Shown here: piece after piece, positions 43,568 to 51,088 of the stretch
Layout of the letters: each line of letters starts with the position of its first letter
Position numbering within the stretch: position 1 is the stretch's first letter
Origin: Erysipelotrichaceae bacterium
GTDB taxonomy: Bacteria > Bacillota_I > Bacilli_A > RFN20 > CAG-826
Assembly: GCA_015059065.1 (NCBI GenBank)
Contig: SVBE01000002.1
Coordinates: 1 to 64,000 of the forward strand
Direction of reading: 5' to 3'
Length of the DNA stretch: 64,000 bases
The notes under the pieces: model-generated
The model's input: the letters and a program-made list of their open reading frames with translations, nothing else
The model's database searches: none
What the model was told of the DNA's origin: nothing
Translations under genes and position numbers: made by a program

Positions 43568-44634
43568 ACACTTCTCTCTCCTAAACAATGTCTCACGAAC
43601 GATTCCTTCATACTCGTTAATTGCTTACGCGTTTGTGAAGGACCATTTCCTGGTTCTATTTCCTTATTTCTACCACCTGTGCCTATCTTATCTTTGATAA
43701 CCGCGATCAATAGCTGAACACCGATGATAAGGATGAGCAACAAGGCTTTATAAATCGATAACATAAATCCTTGAGTGTCGATTAACATCAAGATTTGAAT
43801 GAGATACCAGTAGATGATTGAACCAGCGATTGCAGACACTAAGCTCATCTTGAATGAACGAGGTGAGAATATCGTTTCTCCTAAGAATAATGAAGATAAG
43901 CCGATAACGATCATCCCTTGCCCATCCGTTGGTAAACCCATCGTATTATGTTGGCCATATAATGTCGCGGATAAACCGACCAGTCCACCCGATATCGCTA
44001 AACCAATAATCATCATACGGTTGATATTGATGCCATTTGCCCTGGCCATCGTTTTATTCTTACCAACCGCGCGGATTGCCATACCAAGTTCAGTACCAAA
44101 GAAGAAGTAGATAACCGCGGAAATTAAAAGCAAGATGACTAAAGCCACGATGATATATGAAAGATAAGAACTCCAGAACATGAATTCTCTTTTACTTGAT
44201 AAGTCCCAATCTGTCGCGATGCTATTTAATGCATTCTGCAACCAGTTAAATACTGTTTGACTGCTCGAAGCATCAAAACTTACGGAGCCAGAACGTAATG
44301 AGTTGATCATAATGCCGACACCGAAAGTTAAAGCCATCACGATGATACCTGAAAGCAAAGGCGGTGTTTTTAAATATATGGTTAATAAAGCATTCATCAC
44401 TCCACATACCGCTCCAATAATAATAGATAGGAATAATACCAACCAAGGATTAAGCCCATCCCCAATTAAAGCTGCTGTAAATAAAGTAATCATCGGCACT
44501 ATTCCTTCAACAGATAAATCAGCGATATCCAATATACGAAAGGAAATGAATACTCCTAACACCATCAAACCAAGGATCAAACCATTGACCCAAGGATTGA
44601 TGAAGAATGATGATATAGTCGAAACGTAAATCAT
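43561..44634 (-). CDS. ABC transporter permease of a TrpXYZ/TyrXYZ-type importer
   Basis: A 357-residue permease with about nine helices, similar to branched-chain-type permeases paired with ABC_sub_bind proteins. Conserved stretches are FRILDIADLSVEGIVPM (30-46) and GLVGLSATLYGQHNTMGLP near 215-235. It forms the membrane channel. A hydrophilic Gly/Asn-rich C-terminal tail of about 40 residues is cytoplasmic. Its start codon shares a base with the stop of the binding-protein gene, and its end overlaps the ATPase gene by 7 bases, so all three are coupled. Confidence 0.92.
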   Translation of the reverse strand: MIYVSTISSFFINPWVNGLILGLMVLGVFISFRILDIADLSVEGIVPMITLFTAALIGDGLNPWLVLFLSIIIGAVCGVMNALLTIYLKTPPLLSGIIVMALTFGVGIMINSLRSGSVSFDASSSQTVFNWLQNALNSIATDWDLSSKREFMFWSSYLSYIIVALVILLLISAVIYFFFGTELGMAIRAVGKNKTMARANGININRMMIIGLAISGGLVGLSATLYGQHNTMGLPTDGQGMIVIGLSSLFLGETIFSPRSFKMSLVSAIAGSIIYWYLIQILMLIDTQGFMLSIYKALLLILIIGVQLLIAVIKDKIGTGGRNKEIEPGNGPSQTRKQLTSMKESFVRHCLGERSVC

Positions 44635-45602
44635 TAGATTATTTTTGCTCCTTCAATATTAAGAACATCTTGAGGAATCGTTATGCCAAGAGAAGTAGCC
44701 CAAGTTTGATTGATAGTAATTTCTGATGTTGAACAATCTTGAACAGGAATATCTGCTGGTTTTTTGCCGTCCTTTATAATGGAAATCGCCATCTGTGCGG
44801 CTTGAACACCTGCACTGTAATAATTAATGCCAGAGCAGAAAATACTTCCTTCGATAATACCGACATCACATCCAGCGATAATTAATTTATTCGTTCTTGT
44901 CTCATTAGCTTGTTTCACTTGTCCAATAGCGTTAGCAATCGTGTCATCAGTAGGAAGGAATAAAGCATCCACATCCGCAGGGATAGAAGACATATCTAAA
45001 GCGGAAGCGATTTCAGAAGCAGAGGTAATCGTCTTACGAACATGTTCAACATTATGACTCTTGCACCACACATCGGCGATATCCGCTTGATAAACAGAAT
45101 TAACTTCAGTTGCAGTATAGAAAGAAACGATTTTATGAACATTAAACTTCGCTAAGATATCGAGCTCAGCAGCGATATCACTTAAATCGGTGACACCTGT
45201 GCAGTTGCCACCAGGTTTATCTAGTGAAGTAACTAATTTGGCACCAAGTGGATTAGTGACCGCAGAGAAGAGGACTGGAGTGTCTAAACCAAAAGAAGCA
45301 ACCGCGCTTTTTAAAGCACTCGCGCTAGGAGTAGCTACGCCATATAGTAAGTCACTACTAGAAGCTAATGTTGAAGCCATTGAAGCATTTGTCGCACCAT
45401 CCGCATTTGGATTTGAGATTTTGATTTCAATCTTATCTTTGATTTCTGAGTCATTCAAAGTATGGACGAATCCATCAGTGGCTTTTTGTAATGCTTCAAA
45501 AGATCCAAATTGAAGCACGCCGATTTTGGTTTTTCCGTTTCCACTACCACATCCAGTGACGAGAAGTGCTGAAACAGCAAGTAAGGCAAGTTTCTTTTTC
45601 AT
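44634..45602 (-). CDS. ABC substrate-binding lipoprotein (TrpX/ABC_sub_bind family)
   Basis: A 322-residue surface lipoprotein: signal MKKKLALLAVSALLV with lipobox VTGC (Cys18). The mature protein is an ABC_sub_bind (TrpX-like) periplasmic-fold protein; GVATPSASALKSA and TNPLGAKLV are typical of the family. Relatives in Firmicutes are predicted tryptophan or tyrosine binders. A Tyr-codon-rich leader peptide and an intrinsic terminator precede this gene in the same transcript, so tyrosine (or a related aromatic) is the best guess. GGGAG precedes the start. First structural gene of the three-gene importer operon. Confidence 0.92.
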   Translation of the reverse strand: MKKKLALLAVSALLVTGCGSGNGKTKIGVLQFGSFEALQKATDGFVHTLNDSEIKDKIEIKISNPNADGATNASMASTLASSSDLLYGVATPSASALKSAVASFGLDTPVLFSAVTNPLGAKLVTSLDKPGGNCTGVTDLSDIAAELDILAKFNVHKIVSFYTATEVNSVYQADIADVWCKSHNVEHVRKTITSASEIASALDMSSIPADVDALFLPTDDTIANAIGQVKQANETRTNKLIIAGCDVGIIEGSIFCSGINYYSAGVQAAQMAISIIKDGKKPADIPVQDCSTSEITINQTWATSLGITIPQDVLNIEGAKII

Positions 45603-45621
45603 ATTTTTATCTCCCTTTTAA

Positions 45622-45650
45622 TAAAAAATGCCTAGGTGGGAACACCTAGG
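45622..45650 (-). terminator. Attenuator terminator before the aromatic amino acid importer
   Basis: On the minus strand CCTAGGTG (45643-45650) pairs perfectly with CACCTAGG (45631-45638) around a 4-base loop, and six T residues follow. It lies between the leader peptide and the binding-protein gene, about 20 bases before the ATG, so it must be overcome for the operon to be expressed. Confidence 0.88.
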
Positions 45651-45667
45651 AACAACATCGCTTCATC

Positions 45668-45691
45668 GGTGTTCAACTTTCGTCTCCCACC
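45668..45691 (-). promoter_or_regulatory. Candidate antiterminator segments of the tyrosine attenuator
   Basis: On the minus strand GGTGGGA (45685-45691) and GAACACC (45668-45674) are complementary to TCCCACC and GGTGTTC within the terminator hairpin. Together they match 12 contiguous terminator bases, GGTGTTCCCACC, apart from a bulge. Pairing here would disrupt both terminator arms. Alternatively GGTG and CACC of this region pair with each other. Confidence 0.6.
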
Positions 45692-45712
45692 GCTTATTAA
45701 AACAATAGGAAA

Positions 45713-45778
45713 CTACCTAGTGTAATAATAATAGTAAAAGTAAACGCCATAGGAGTTAATCGTGTTTAACTTTTTCAT
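45713..45778 (-). CDS. Tyrosine-rich leader peptide (attenuator)
   Basis: A 21-codon ORF on the minus strand with seven Tyr codons: residues 10, 13 and 15-19, with Phe at 14 (end SYGVYFYYYYYTR). GAAGGT (45786-45791) sits 7 bases before the ATG as a ribosome site, and a promoter lies just upstream. The stop is followed by complementary segments and the intrinsic terminator before the ABC importer genes. This is the layout of trp/his-type attenuators: scarce Tyr-tRNA stalls the ribosome in the Tyr run and favours antitermination. The peptide itself needs no further function. Too short for automatic gene calling. Confidence 0.85.
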   Translation of the reverse strand: MKKLNTINSYGVYFYYYYYTR

Positions 45779-45799
45779 CTCGTTTACCTTCATGCAAAA

Positions 45800-45828
45800 A
45801 TCATATAACGGTTAGATGAATAGGACAA
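45800..45828 (-). promoter_or_regulatory. Promoter of the leader peptide and ABC importer operon
   Basis: On the minus strand TTGTCC (45823-45828), a 17-base spacer and TATGAT (45800-45805), about 21 bases before the leader ATG. Confidence 0.65.
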
Positions 45829-45864
45829 GCAATTTTTCTTGATTATAAGGTTACAAAAGATAAA

Positions 45865-45881
45865 TATAATGTTAACATTAT
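45865..45881. promoter_or_regulatory. Palindrome overlapping the -10 of bioY
   Basis: ATAATGTTAACATTAT (45866-45881) is a perfect 16-bp palindrome overlapping TATAAT (45865-45870) and ending 6 bases before the bioY ATG. The GTTAAC core recalls biotin-repressor half-sites, but the usual spaced TTGTTAACC/GGTTAACAA layout is absent. Confidence 0.45.
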
Positions 45882-45887
45882 ATAAGT

Positions 45888-46436
45888 ATGTCGATTAAAA
45901 GAATTAGCAAAGATGCGATTTTATTAGCCTTATTATGTGTCACGGGAATGTTTTCTCTTCCCCTTGGCGATAATATCAAAGTGTCGCTTCAACTATTAAC
46001 ATTATTTATCATTTGGGGAATATGTGATGATATTTGGGACCGCATCTTAATCCCTGCTTTATATTTAGTAATAGGTTTATTCATTCCTGTATATGCGGGG
46101 TTCCAAGCAGGTATTACTCCTACCTTCGGCTTTGTCATCTCTTTTGTTGTCGCGGGTATCCCATTTCATTTCATCTATAAATATTTAAAAACCGGTCTTA
46201 TTATGAGGTACGTCCTCGCCTGTTTTGTATCTTTGCTCGTCGTCTATATCATCGGCACAGTTTATCTTAAGCTATATCTCAACATCGATTTTTCAAAAGC
46301 ATTATTAATCGCGGTTGTCCCGTATATTCCATTTGATATCAGTAAGATTGCCATCTGCACGGTGATACTAAATGCCCTACCAGATAAAATCAAAAATCCT
46401 AAGCCAGAGGTTGACCAAACACCAATAGAAAAATAA
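45888..46436 (+). CDS. bioY: Biotin transporter S-component BioY
   Basis: A 182-residue membrane protein with six helices, matching BioY, the substrate-binding subunit of ECF-type biotin importers. GDNIKVSLQLLTLFI and PVYAGFQAGITPTFGFVISF are family-typical. It works alone or with the shared EcfAAT energising module, which is not in the window. The start lacks a ribosome site and lies about 17 bases after a -10, so the leader is very short. A perfect palindrome at the promoter suggests repression. A terminator follows immediately. Confidence 0.85.
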   Translation: MSIKRISKDAILLALLCVTGMFSLPLGDNIKVSLQLLTLFIIWGICDDIWDRILIPALYLVIGLFIPVYAGFQAGITPTFGFVISFVVAGIPFHFIYKYLKTGLIMRYVLACFVSLLVVYIIGTVYLKLYLNIDFSKALLIAVVPYIPFDISKIAICTVILNALPDKIKNPKPEVDQTPIEK

Positions 46437-46460
46437 AAAGGAGCATAGCTCCTTTATTTT
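46437..46460. terminator. Terminator between bioY and the hydrogenase operon
   Basis: AAAGGAGC (46437-46444) pairs with GCTCCTTT (46448-46455), followed by ATTTT; A residues on the other side allow use in both directions. Confidence 0.85.
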
Positions 46461-46461
46461 A

Positions 46462-47889
46462 TTATTCAACGAATGTGGCAATCGAATCTTTAATGGAAGT
46501 CTCTTTTGCTTCGTGACCGTATTTATCGACTTCGTTTTTATCTCGCATCTCATGAGTTAGGTTACAAGGACCACCGATACAACCACCGACACAACCCATT
46601 CCTTCAATAAAATTGAAATCACGATTTGCTGATTTGGCTTTGTTGAGCATTAAACGGCAGTTATCAATCCCATCCACAAATACTGGTTTAGCTTCAAAGT
46701 CGCTACCTTGTTCTTTTAAGGCTTGTTTCACCGCATCGGTAAGACCACCACTACGGGCGAAGATACGGCCATAATATGAGGCGTTATCAAGCTGTGATTC
46801 TTCTAGAGATGCAACATCGATTTCACGTGCATCGATAAGAGCTTGTAATTCTTCAAATGTTAAAGTGAGATCCACATATTTCTTCACTTCTTCTTGTCTA
46901 ATTTCTTGTTTCTTAGAAATGCATGGTCCAATGAACATAATCTTGCATTCTGGATGTTGTGTTTTAATCCATCTCGCAATCGTTGCCATTGGAGATAAGT
47001 TAGAAGAGATGTGCTCCACTAATGTTGGGAAGTTCTTCTTAATAAAGGCGACAAATGTTGGGCAGCATGAAGAAGTCAAGAATCCTTTTTCTGCTAATTC
47101 TTTGGCTTCGTTATAGCTCACCATATCCGCGCCTAAAGCCGCTTCGACGACATCTTGGAATCCGAGTTTCTTAATCGCTGAGACGACTTGTCCTAATTTA
47201 TAATCTTTAAACTGGGTGGCAATCGATGGAGCGACAATCGCATAGACTGGATATTTCTTACAGTTATCGCTGTCTCTTAAAATTTCAATCGCTTCTTTGA
47301 TATAGGATTTATCCATGATCGCACCAAATGGGCATTGATAGACACAAGCACCGCATTGAATGCATTTGCTGTCATCGATTTTCGCCGCATGATCTTCATC
47401 CATAGAAATGGCTCTCACCTTACAGGATTGTTCACATGGTCTGATGAAGTTTTGAATCGCATTATATTGGCAAGCTTTCGCGCACATACCACAGTTGATA
47501 CATTTAGTTTTATCAATATAAGCAGCACGTGTTCTTTCATCGAATTTAATCGCTTCTTTATGACAAGCTTGTTCACATCTATGAGCGATACAACCACGAC
47601 ATCTATTCGTCACTTCATATCCACCTAATGGACATTCATCACAAGCGATTTTAATAACTTCAACGACGTTATCGATATTCTTATTCCCGCCTAATGCGAG
47701 TTTCATTCTTTCTAAAACAATCGCTCTTTCTTTATAGATACAGCAACGCATCGTGGATTTAGGACCAGGAGAAATACGCTTTGGAATCTCGTTATAATCC
47801 TCTAATAAAGTGTTGCTGTAAACAGCTTTAGCAATCTCTTTTAAAACTCTATATTTAAGTTCTTGAACTCTTGTATCGAAATGTGGCAT
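46462..47889 (-). CDS. Monomeric [FeFe]-hydrogenase, group B-like
   Basis: A 475-residue [FeFe]-hydrogenase that reversibly reduces protons to H2, probably with ferredoxin. The N-terminal half has several Cys clusters for 4Fe-4S groups (CRGC...C, CINCGMC, CIQCGACVYQCP). The H-cluster motifs are TSSCCP (272-277), GPCISKK (321-327) and MGCVGGCIGGPC near the C terminus. The GG-C-x-GGPC form and overall order fit group B monomeric enzymes. The frame opens at 47964, but the ATG at 47889 follows AAGGAG by 7 bases. Last gene of the hydrogen operon. HydEFG maturases, needed for activity, are not in the window. Confidence 0.92.
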   Translation of the reverse strand: MPHFDTRVQELKYRVLKEIAKAVYSNTLLEDYNEIPKRISPGPKSTMRCCIYKERAIVLERMKLALGGNKNIDNVVEVIKIACDECPLGGYEVTNRCRGCIAHRCEQACHKEAIKFDERTRAAYIDKTKCINCGMCAKACQYNAIQNFIRPCEQSCKVRAISMDEDHAAKIDDSKCIQCGACVYQCPFGAIMDKSYIKEAIEILRDSDNCKKYPVYAIVAPSIATQFKDYKLGQVVSAIKKLGFQDVVEAALGADMVSYNEAKELAEKGFLTSSCCPTFVAFIKKNFPTLVEHISSNLSPMATIARWIKTQHPECKIMFIGPCISKKQEIRQEEVKKYVDLTLTFEELQALIDAREIDVASLEESQLDNASYYGRIFARSGGLTDAVKQALKEQGSDFEAKPVFVDGIDNCRLMLNKAKSANRDFNFIEGMGCVGGCIGGPCNLTHEMRDKNEVDKYGHEAKETSIKDSIATFVE

Positions 47890-47899
47890 ATCTTTCTCC

Positions 47900-49078
47900 T
47901 TAATAATAACTAATCTTAACGTTCTTACCGGCTCTTTTGAGTAAACCAGCAAGTTCATCAACAATTTTCATCTTAATCTTTATATTGATGTGAGTATCTT
48001 CGCCTTGGTGAGCAGGATTGACCGCACATCCCACGAAGAAGTTGATGTCGGTCGCTTCCTCAAGCAAGATCATCGCGATCTGTGAAGCTCCATCAAGGTT
48101 ATACTGTCTATCAAAATATAACGCATTGCTATTTAGATAATCTTCAGCGTAGACCAATACTTTGTTGAGAGTGACAATTCCTTCTGTCACTAGGTCAACA
48201 CCTTCAATCTTTGCCGTCGGCGGAATCTCTTTATCCACATAATCTAAATCGAGAATAAGTGGTTTATTGAGATATCGTGAGACGATGTTTGAAGTCGTGC
48301 CCCCACTGACGATATGAGTCCCACCTTTAGAGAAGAATAAGGACAACATCATTTCATCATCATCTTTATTAGTTGCCGGACCAAATAATAAATTGGCTTG
48401 GTTTCTCTCTCTTATCCTAAGCACGGCGACGGTTGTATCATCACCAGGACGCGCATTATATAAGGCATCGCATTTGGCTACTAATTCAGTGGCTAAGCCT
48501 TGGCTAGAGGTATATTTGCTATATATGTTAGCAACATAATTTTTAATCTGAGGCAAATCCCAACCGAAATTAAGCGTCTCTCCAACACCTGCGTATTTCA
48601 CCCCATCACTCATCAACACAAAAGTATCATAGACTGAAGCGTGATATTTCGCATGATAAATAGTCTTTCCTTCGACAATAGAAGAAGAATAATCGAGATC
48701 TACTATTTTGCCATCATGGACTAAGAAAGGGGTTGGATTATCAAAATTATAGATTTCCACGAACATATCACCACTCACTTTGATGATGGTGAATGTAGAA
48801 TATGCGACCTGTCTTTCTTTACATATTGGGAGAGTTCTCGCAACAGCCTTAACGCATTCTTTAATTGATAAATTGTTCGCTACCATCGTGGAAAGCATCT
48901 TGCTTGTTAAGGTCGATAAGATGTTAGCTTTAACACCACTTCCTAAGCCATCAGAAAGGACCATGATGGTCGTATCTTCATCAGGCTTAACAATCTCCAC
49001 TCTATCCCCACAAAGCTCTTCGCCAAAATGGTTGATTGAATGATAACCAGCTTCCACTATGTAGCGATCATTCATCAT
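47900..49078 (-). CDS. SpoIIE-type PP2C serine phosphatase, hydrogenase-associated
   Basis: A 392-residue protein with an N-terminal PP2C/SpoIIE phosphatase domain (about 1-230). Metal-binding motifs are MVLSDGLGSG (39-48), VLMSDGVK and GDDTTVAVL. The C-terminal 150 residues have no clear match and may bind a partner. Such phosphatases travel with sensory (group C) [FeFe]-hydrogenases and are thought to pass an H2 signal on by dephosphorylating a protein target. It overlaps the PAS remnant by 11 bases and precedes the hydrogenase gene by 10 bases. Its presence argues that the locus is a sensing module and not only an H2-evolving enzyme. Confidence 0.9.
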   Translation of the reverse strand: MMNDRYIVEAGYHSINHFGEELCGDRVEIVKPDEDTTIMVLSDGLGSGVKANILSTLTSKMLSTMVANNLSIKECVKAVARTLPICKERQVAYSTFTIIKVSGDMFVEIYNFDNPTPFLVHDGKIVDLDYSSSIVEGKTIYHAKYHASVYDTFVLMSDGVKYAGVGETLNFGWDLPQIKNYVANIYSKYTSSQGLATELVAKCDALYNARPGDDTTVAVLRIRERNQANLLFGPATNKDDDEMMLSLFFSKGGTHIVSGGTTSNIVSRYLNKPLILDLDYVDKEIPPTAKIEGVDLVTEGIVTLNKVLVYAEDYLNSNALYFDRQYNLDGASQIAMILLEEATDINFFVGCAVNPAHQGEDTHINIKIKMKIVDELAGLLKRAGKNVKISYY

Positions 49079-49490
49079 CTTTTAATGTCTCCTTAAGAGA
49101 GGATAATGCCACTTTAGTTTCCGCGATAGATTCACCGAGGAGAGAGGAGATTTCTTGAACCGCTCTCATATTCTTTTCGATAACAGCATCGGTGATATCC
49201 ACAGACTTTTTGAGAATCTCTTCTTGTTTTTGTTTATGTAATTCTTCTTTTGTAATATCTTTCATAATCGATACTAAAATATGGTGGTTTTGATCAAAAA
49301 TCGCTGAAGATTCCACATATTTTGAATATTCGCTTAAATAAATTTTCTTTCTAAGTACTGTCTCTCCAGAAAGAGCAGTATAGAATTCAGTTGGTTCTAA
49401 AATAGAAGTGACGCTCTTATGGAAGAGGAACTTTGGATCCTTCACTCCTAAGATGTTAATCATTGCTCTATTCATGAGTTGAATGTTTAA
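49068..49490 (-). pseudogene. C-terminal PAS part of the sensory hydrogenase, cut off by an in-frame stop
   Basis: This frame continues the upstream hydrogenase-like gene without a shift: ...GIMVLDE, TAA (49491-49493), LNIQLMNRAM... The joined sequence is a normal PAS core (VLDE-x-LNIQLMN), followed by a helical tail ending KETLKDDE. The TAA stands where one residue is expected, so a single nonsense change is the simplest reading. Internal restart at the ATG of MNRAM (49475) is possible, giving 135 residues, but no ribosome site precedes it and the PAS domain would lack its first strand. The downstream phosphatase gene overlaps its end. Confidence 0.75.
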
Positions 49491-50747
49491 TTATTCATCT
49501 AATACCATGATGCCAAGAGGCATATTGCTCACGATGGTATCAGAGAAAGATTCTGCTTTTTCTAAAAGGGAAGGTAAGCACATTTCCATCACCGCTTTTC
49601 CTTGGATGATAGCGATGGCTTTTTCACGACAAGAATCATAACCACATGAACCACAGTTCAAGCGTTTTTCTTTATCTTCTTTGCCCATCTTCTTGAGAGT
49701 TTCTTCAATATCGATTTCGCTTGGAGTAGCCTCTGTAAAAACGATTTGACGATAATTTCTTTCAATATCTTTATAGGCAATCTTGCCATCGGTAAAATCT
49801 TTTTCACCAGCGCTTCTATTAATCGCTAAATAGCTAGCAGCCACACTGCCTTTATCTTTATTGACCATTGGGCCATTGACACAGCTACCGCTACAGGCAG
49901 ACATTTCAATAAAGGCTTTATGAATCTTTCCGTTAACCACATCGTCTAAAACACGCTTGCAGTTTTCCACTCCATCAATCGCGATATATTCGTAATCCTT
50001 TTCTTTGCACTCCATGGATTTGATAACACCACCACAAGTTGGGAAGAATCTCGCTTTGGAAAATTCTTTCTTCCAGTTTTCATCCTTTTTAGCAAATTCA
50101 AGTCCAGCTTCGTTGAGCCAGGCATCAAGTTCAGGGAAGGTGAGAACCAAATCGACATAATCGCGGTTGCGATCACATTCATCTTTTTTCGCGATGCATG
50201 GACCGATGAAAACAACCTTTGCTCCTGGATGTCTTGTTTTAATATCTTTACCATGCGCGAGCATAGGAGAAAGAACATTAGCTAAATATGGGGTCGCTTC
50301 TGGATAGTGTTTTTGGATGAGGAGATTCACGCTATGGCAGCAGCTAGAAATGATGACATCTCTATCTTCCTTAAGCATCTCATCATAGGACTGTTTCACA
50401 ATCGTCGCACCAATCGCTGTTTCTTCAACTTCTGAAAAGCCTAATTTCTTAAGTTTATCAGTAATCTCTTCTAATGAAGAATATTGATAATTTGAAATGA
50501 AAGATGGGGCTAAGGAAACGATTACTTCTTTATTTGAAGCGATTAATCTTTTTACTTCTTCAATATCGTTACGCACTTCTTTAACTTGTTGTGGGCAGAC
50601 CAAATAGCATTCCCCACAGAGAATGCAAGTATCATGAATGATGTTTGCTTTATTATTGACAAAAGCAATGGATTTAGTAGGGCAATGACGAATGCATTTA
50701 TAACAATTTTTACAGTTACTTGTTTTACTTTCTAAACAGTGGGACAT
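49491..50747 (-). CDS. Sensory [FeFe]-hydrogenase-like protein (HydS/group C-like), truncated
   Basis: A 418-residue hydrogenase-like Fe-S protein. Two ferredoxin clusters (CKNCYKCIRHCP, CILCGECYLVCP) come first, then an H-cluster domain with SSCCH, GPCIAKKDE and MSACSGSCVNGP, then a 4Fe-4S domain (LNCGSCGYDSC), and the first strand of a PAS domain, where the frame stops. In relatives the PAS domain continues and the protein acts as an H2 sensor, not an enzyme. In the first H-cluster motif the usual Pro is His. Start at ATG 50747 with GGAG at good spacing; a TTG at 50759 also lies in frame. The stop is probably a nonsense mutation. Confidence 0.88.
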   Translation of the reverse strand: MSHCLESKTSNCKNCYKCIRHCPTKSIAFVNNKANIIHDTCILCGECYLVCPQQVKEVRNDIEEVKRLIASNKEVIVSLAPSFISNYQYSSLEEITDKLKKLGFSEVEETAIGATIVKQSYDEMLKEDRDVIISSCCHSVNLLIQKHYPEATPYLANVLSPMLAHGKDIKTRHPGAKVVFIGPCIAKKDECDRNRDYVDLVLTFPELDAWLNEAGLEFAKKDENWKKEFSKARFFPTCGGVIKSMECKEKDYEYIAIDGVENCKRVLDDVVNGKIHKAFIEMSACSGSCVNGPMVNKDKGSVAASYLAINRSAGEKDFTDGKIAYKDIERNYRQIVFTEATPSEIDIEETLKKMGKEDKEKRLNCGSCGYDSCREKAIAIIQGKAVMEMCLPSLLEKAESFSDTIVSNMPLGIMVLDE

Positions 50748-50759
50748 ATTTCTCTCCAA

Positions 50760-51005
50760 CTAAAGCTTCGCCAAAATATGTTTCTTGAAAACTTCATCGA
50801 AGTTATTCTCAGTAACACCAGTAATAATCTCGTCATCAACTTTCATTGAGACGCCCGCGACGCCGCATTTACCAACGCAGAATGTCGCTTTAAAAGTAAC
50901 TTTGTCTTCGAGGTGATGCTCAGCTATTGCCGCCCTCATTAATTCAATAATTCTATAACTTCCTTTGAGGTGGCAGGAAGAGCCGACACAAACAAAAACA
51001 TTCAT
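50760..51005 (-). CDS. Thioredoxin-like [2Fe-2S] ferredoxin
   Basis: An 81-residue thioredoxin-fold 2Fe-2S protein related to the NuoE/HymA C-terminal domain. Four Cys ligands are visible: Cys6 and Cys11 (CVGSSC) and the pair in CVGKCG near 43-47. It probably carries electrons to or from the hydrogenase-type proteins encoded downstream. First gene of the hydrogenase operon; the next ATG lies 12 bases after its stop. GGGGGA precedes its start. A dyad TAATGC-ATAA-GCATTA (51023-51038) lies in the leader. Confidence 0.88.
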   Translation of the reverse strand: MNVFVCVGSSCHLKGSYRIIELMRAAIAEHHLEDKVTFKATFCVGKCGVAGVSMKVDDEIITGVTENNFDEVFKKHILAKL

Positions 51006-51022
51006 ATTTTAATCCCCCATGA

Positions 51023-51038
51023 TAATGCATAAGCATTA
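51023..51038. promoter_or_regulatory. Dyad in the leader of the hydrogenase operon
   Basis: TAATGC (51023-51028) and GCATTA (51033-51038) are separated by 4 bases, just upstream of the ribosome site of the first gene. It may be an operator or mRNA hairpin. Confidence 0.35.
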
Positions 51039-51088
51039 CTTTCACTATTACTATATCACAAAAGGAGGTCTTATCCTATCATCAAAAA

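Noticed and set aside
45640-45720. T-box riboswitch upstream of the ABC importer
   Set aside because: GGTGGGA and the terminator suggested a T-box at first, but the conserved TGGNACCGCG core and specifier stem are absent, while a full leader ORF with Tyr codons explains the region.
51039-51066. Rex redox-repressor site at the hydrogenase operon
   Set aside because: Only one half-site (TTGTGA on the minus strand) is present; the matching TCACAA half at the right distance is missing.
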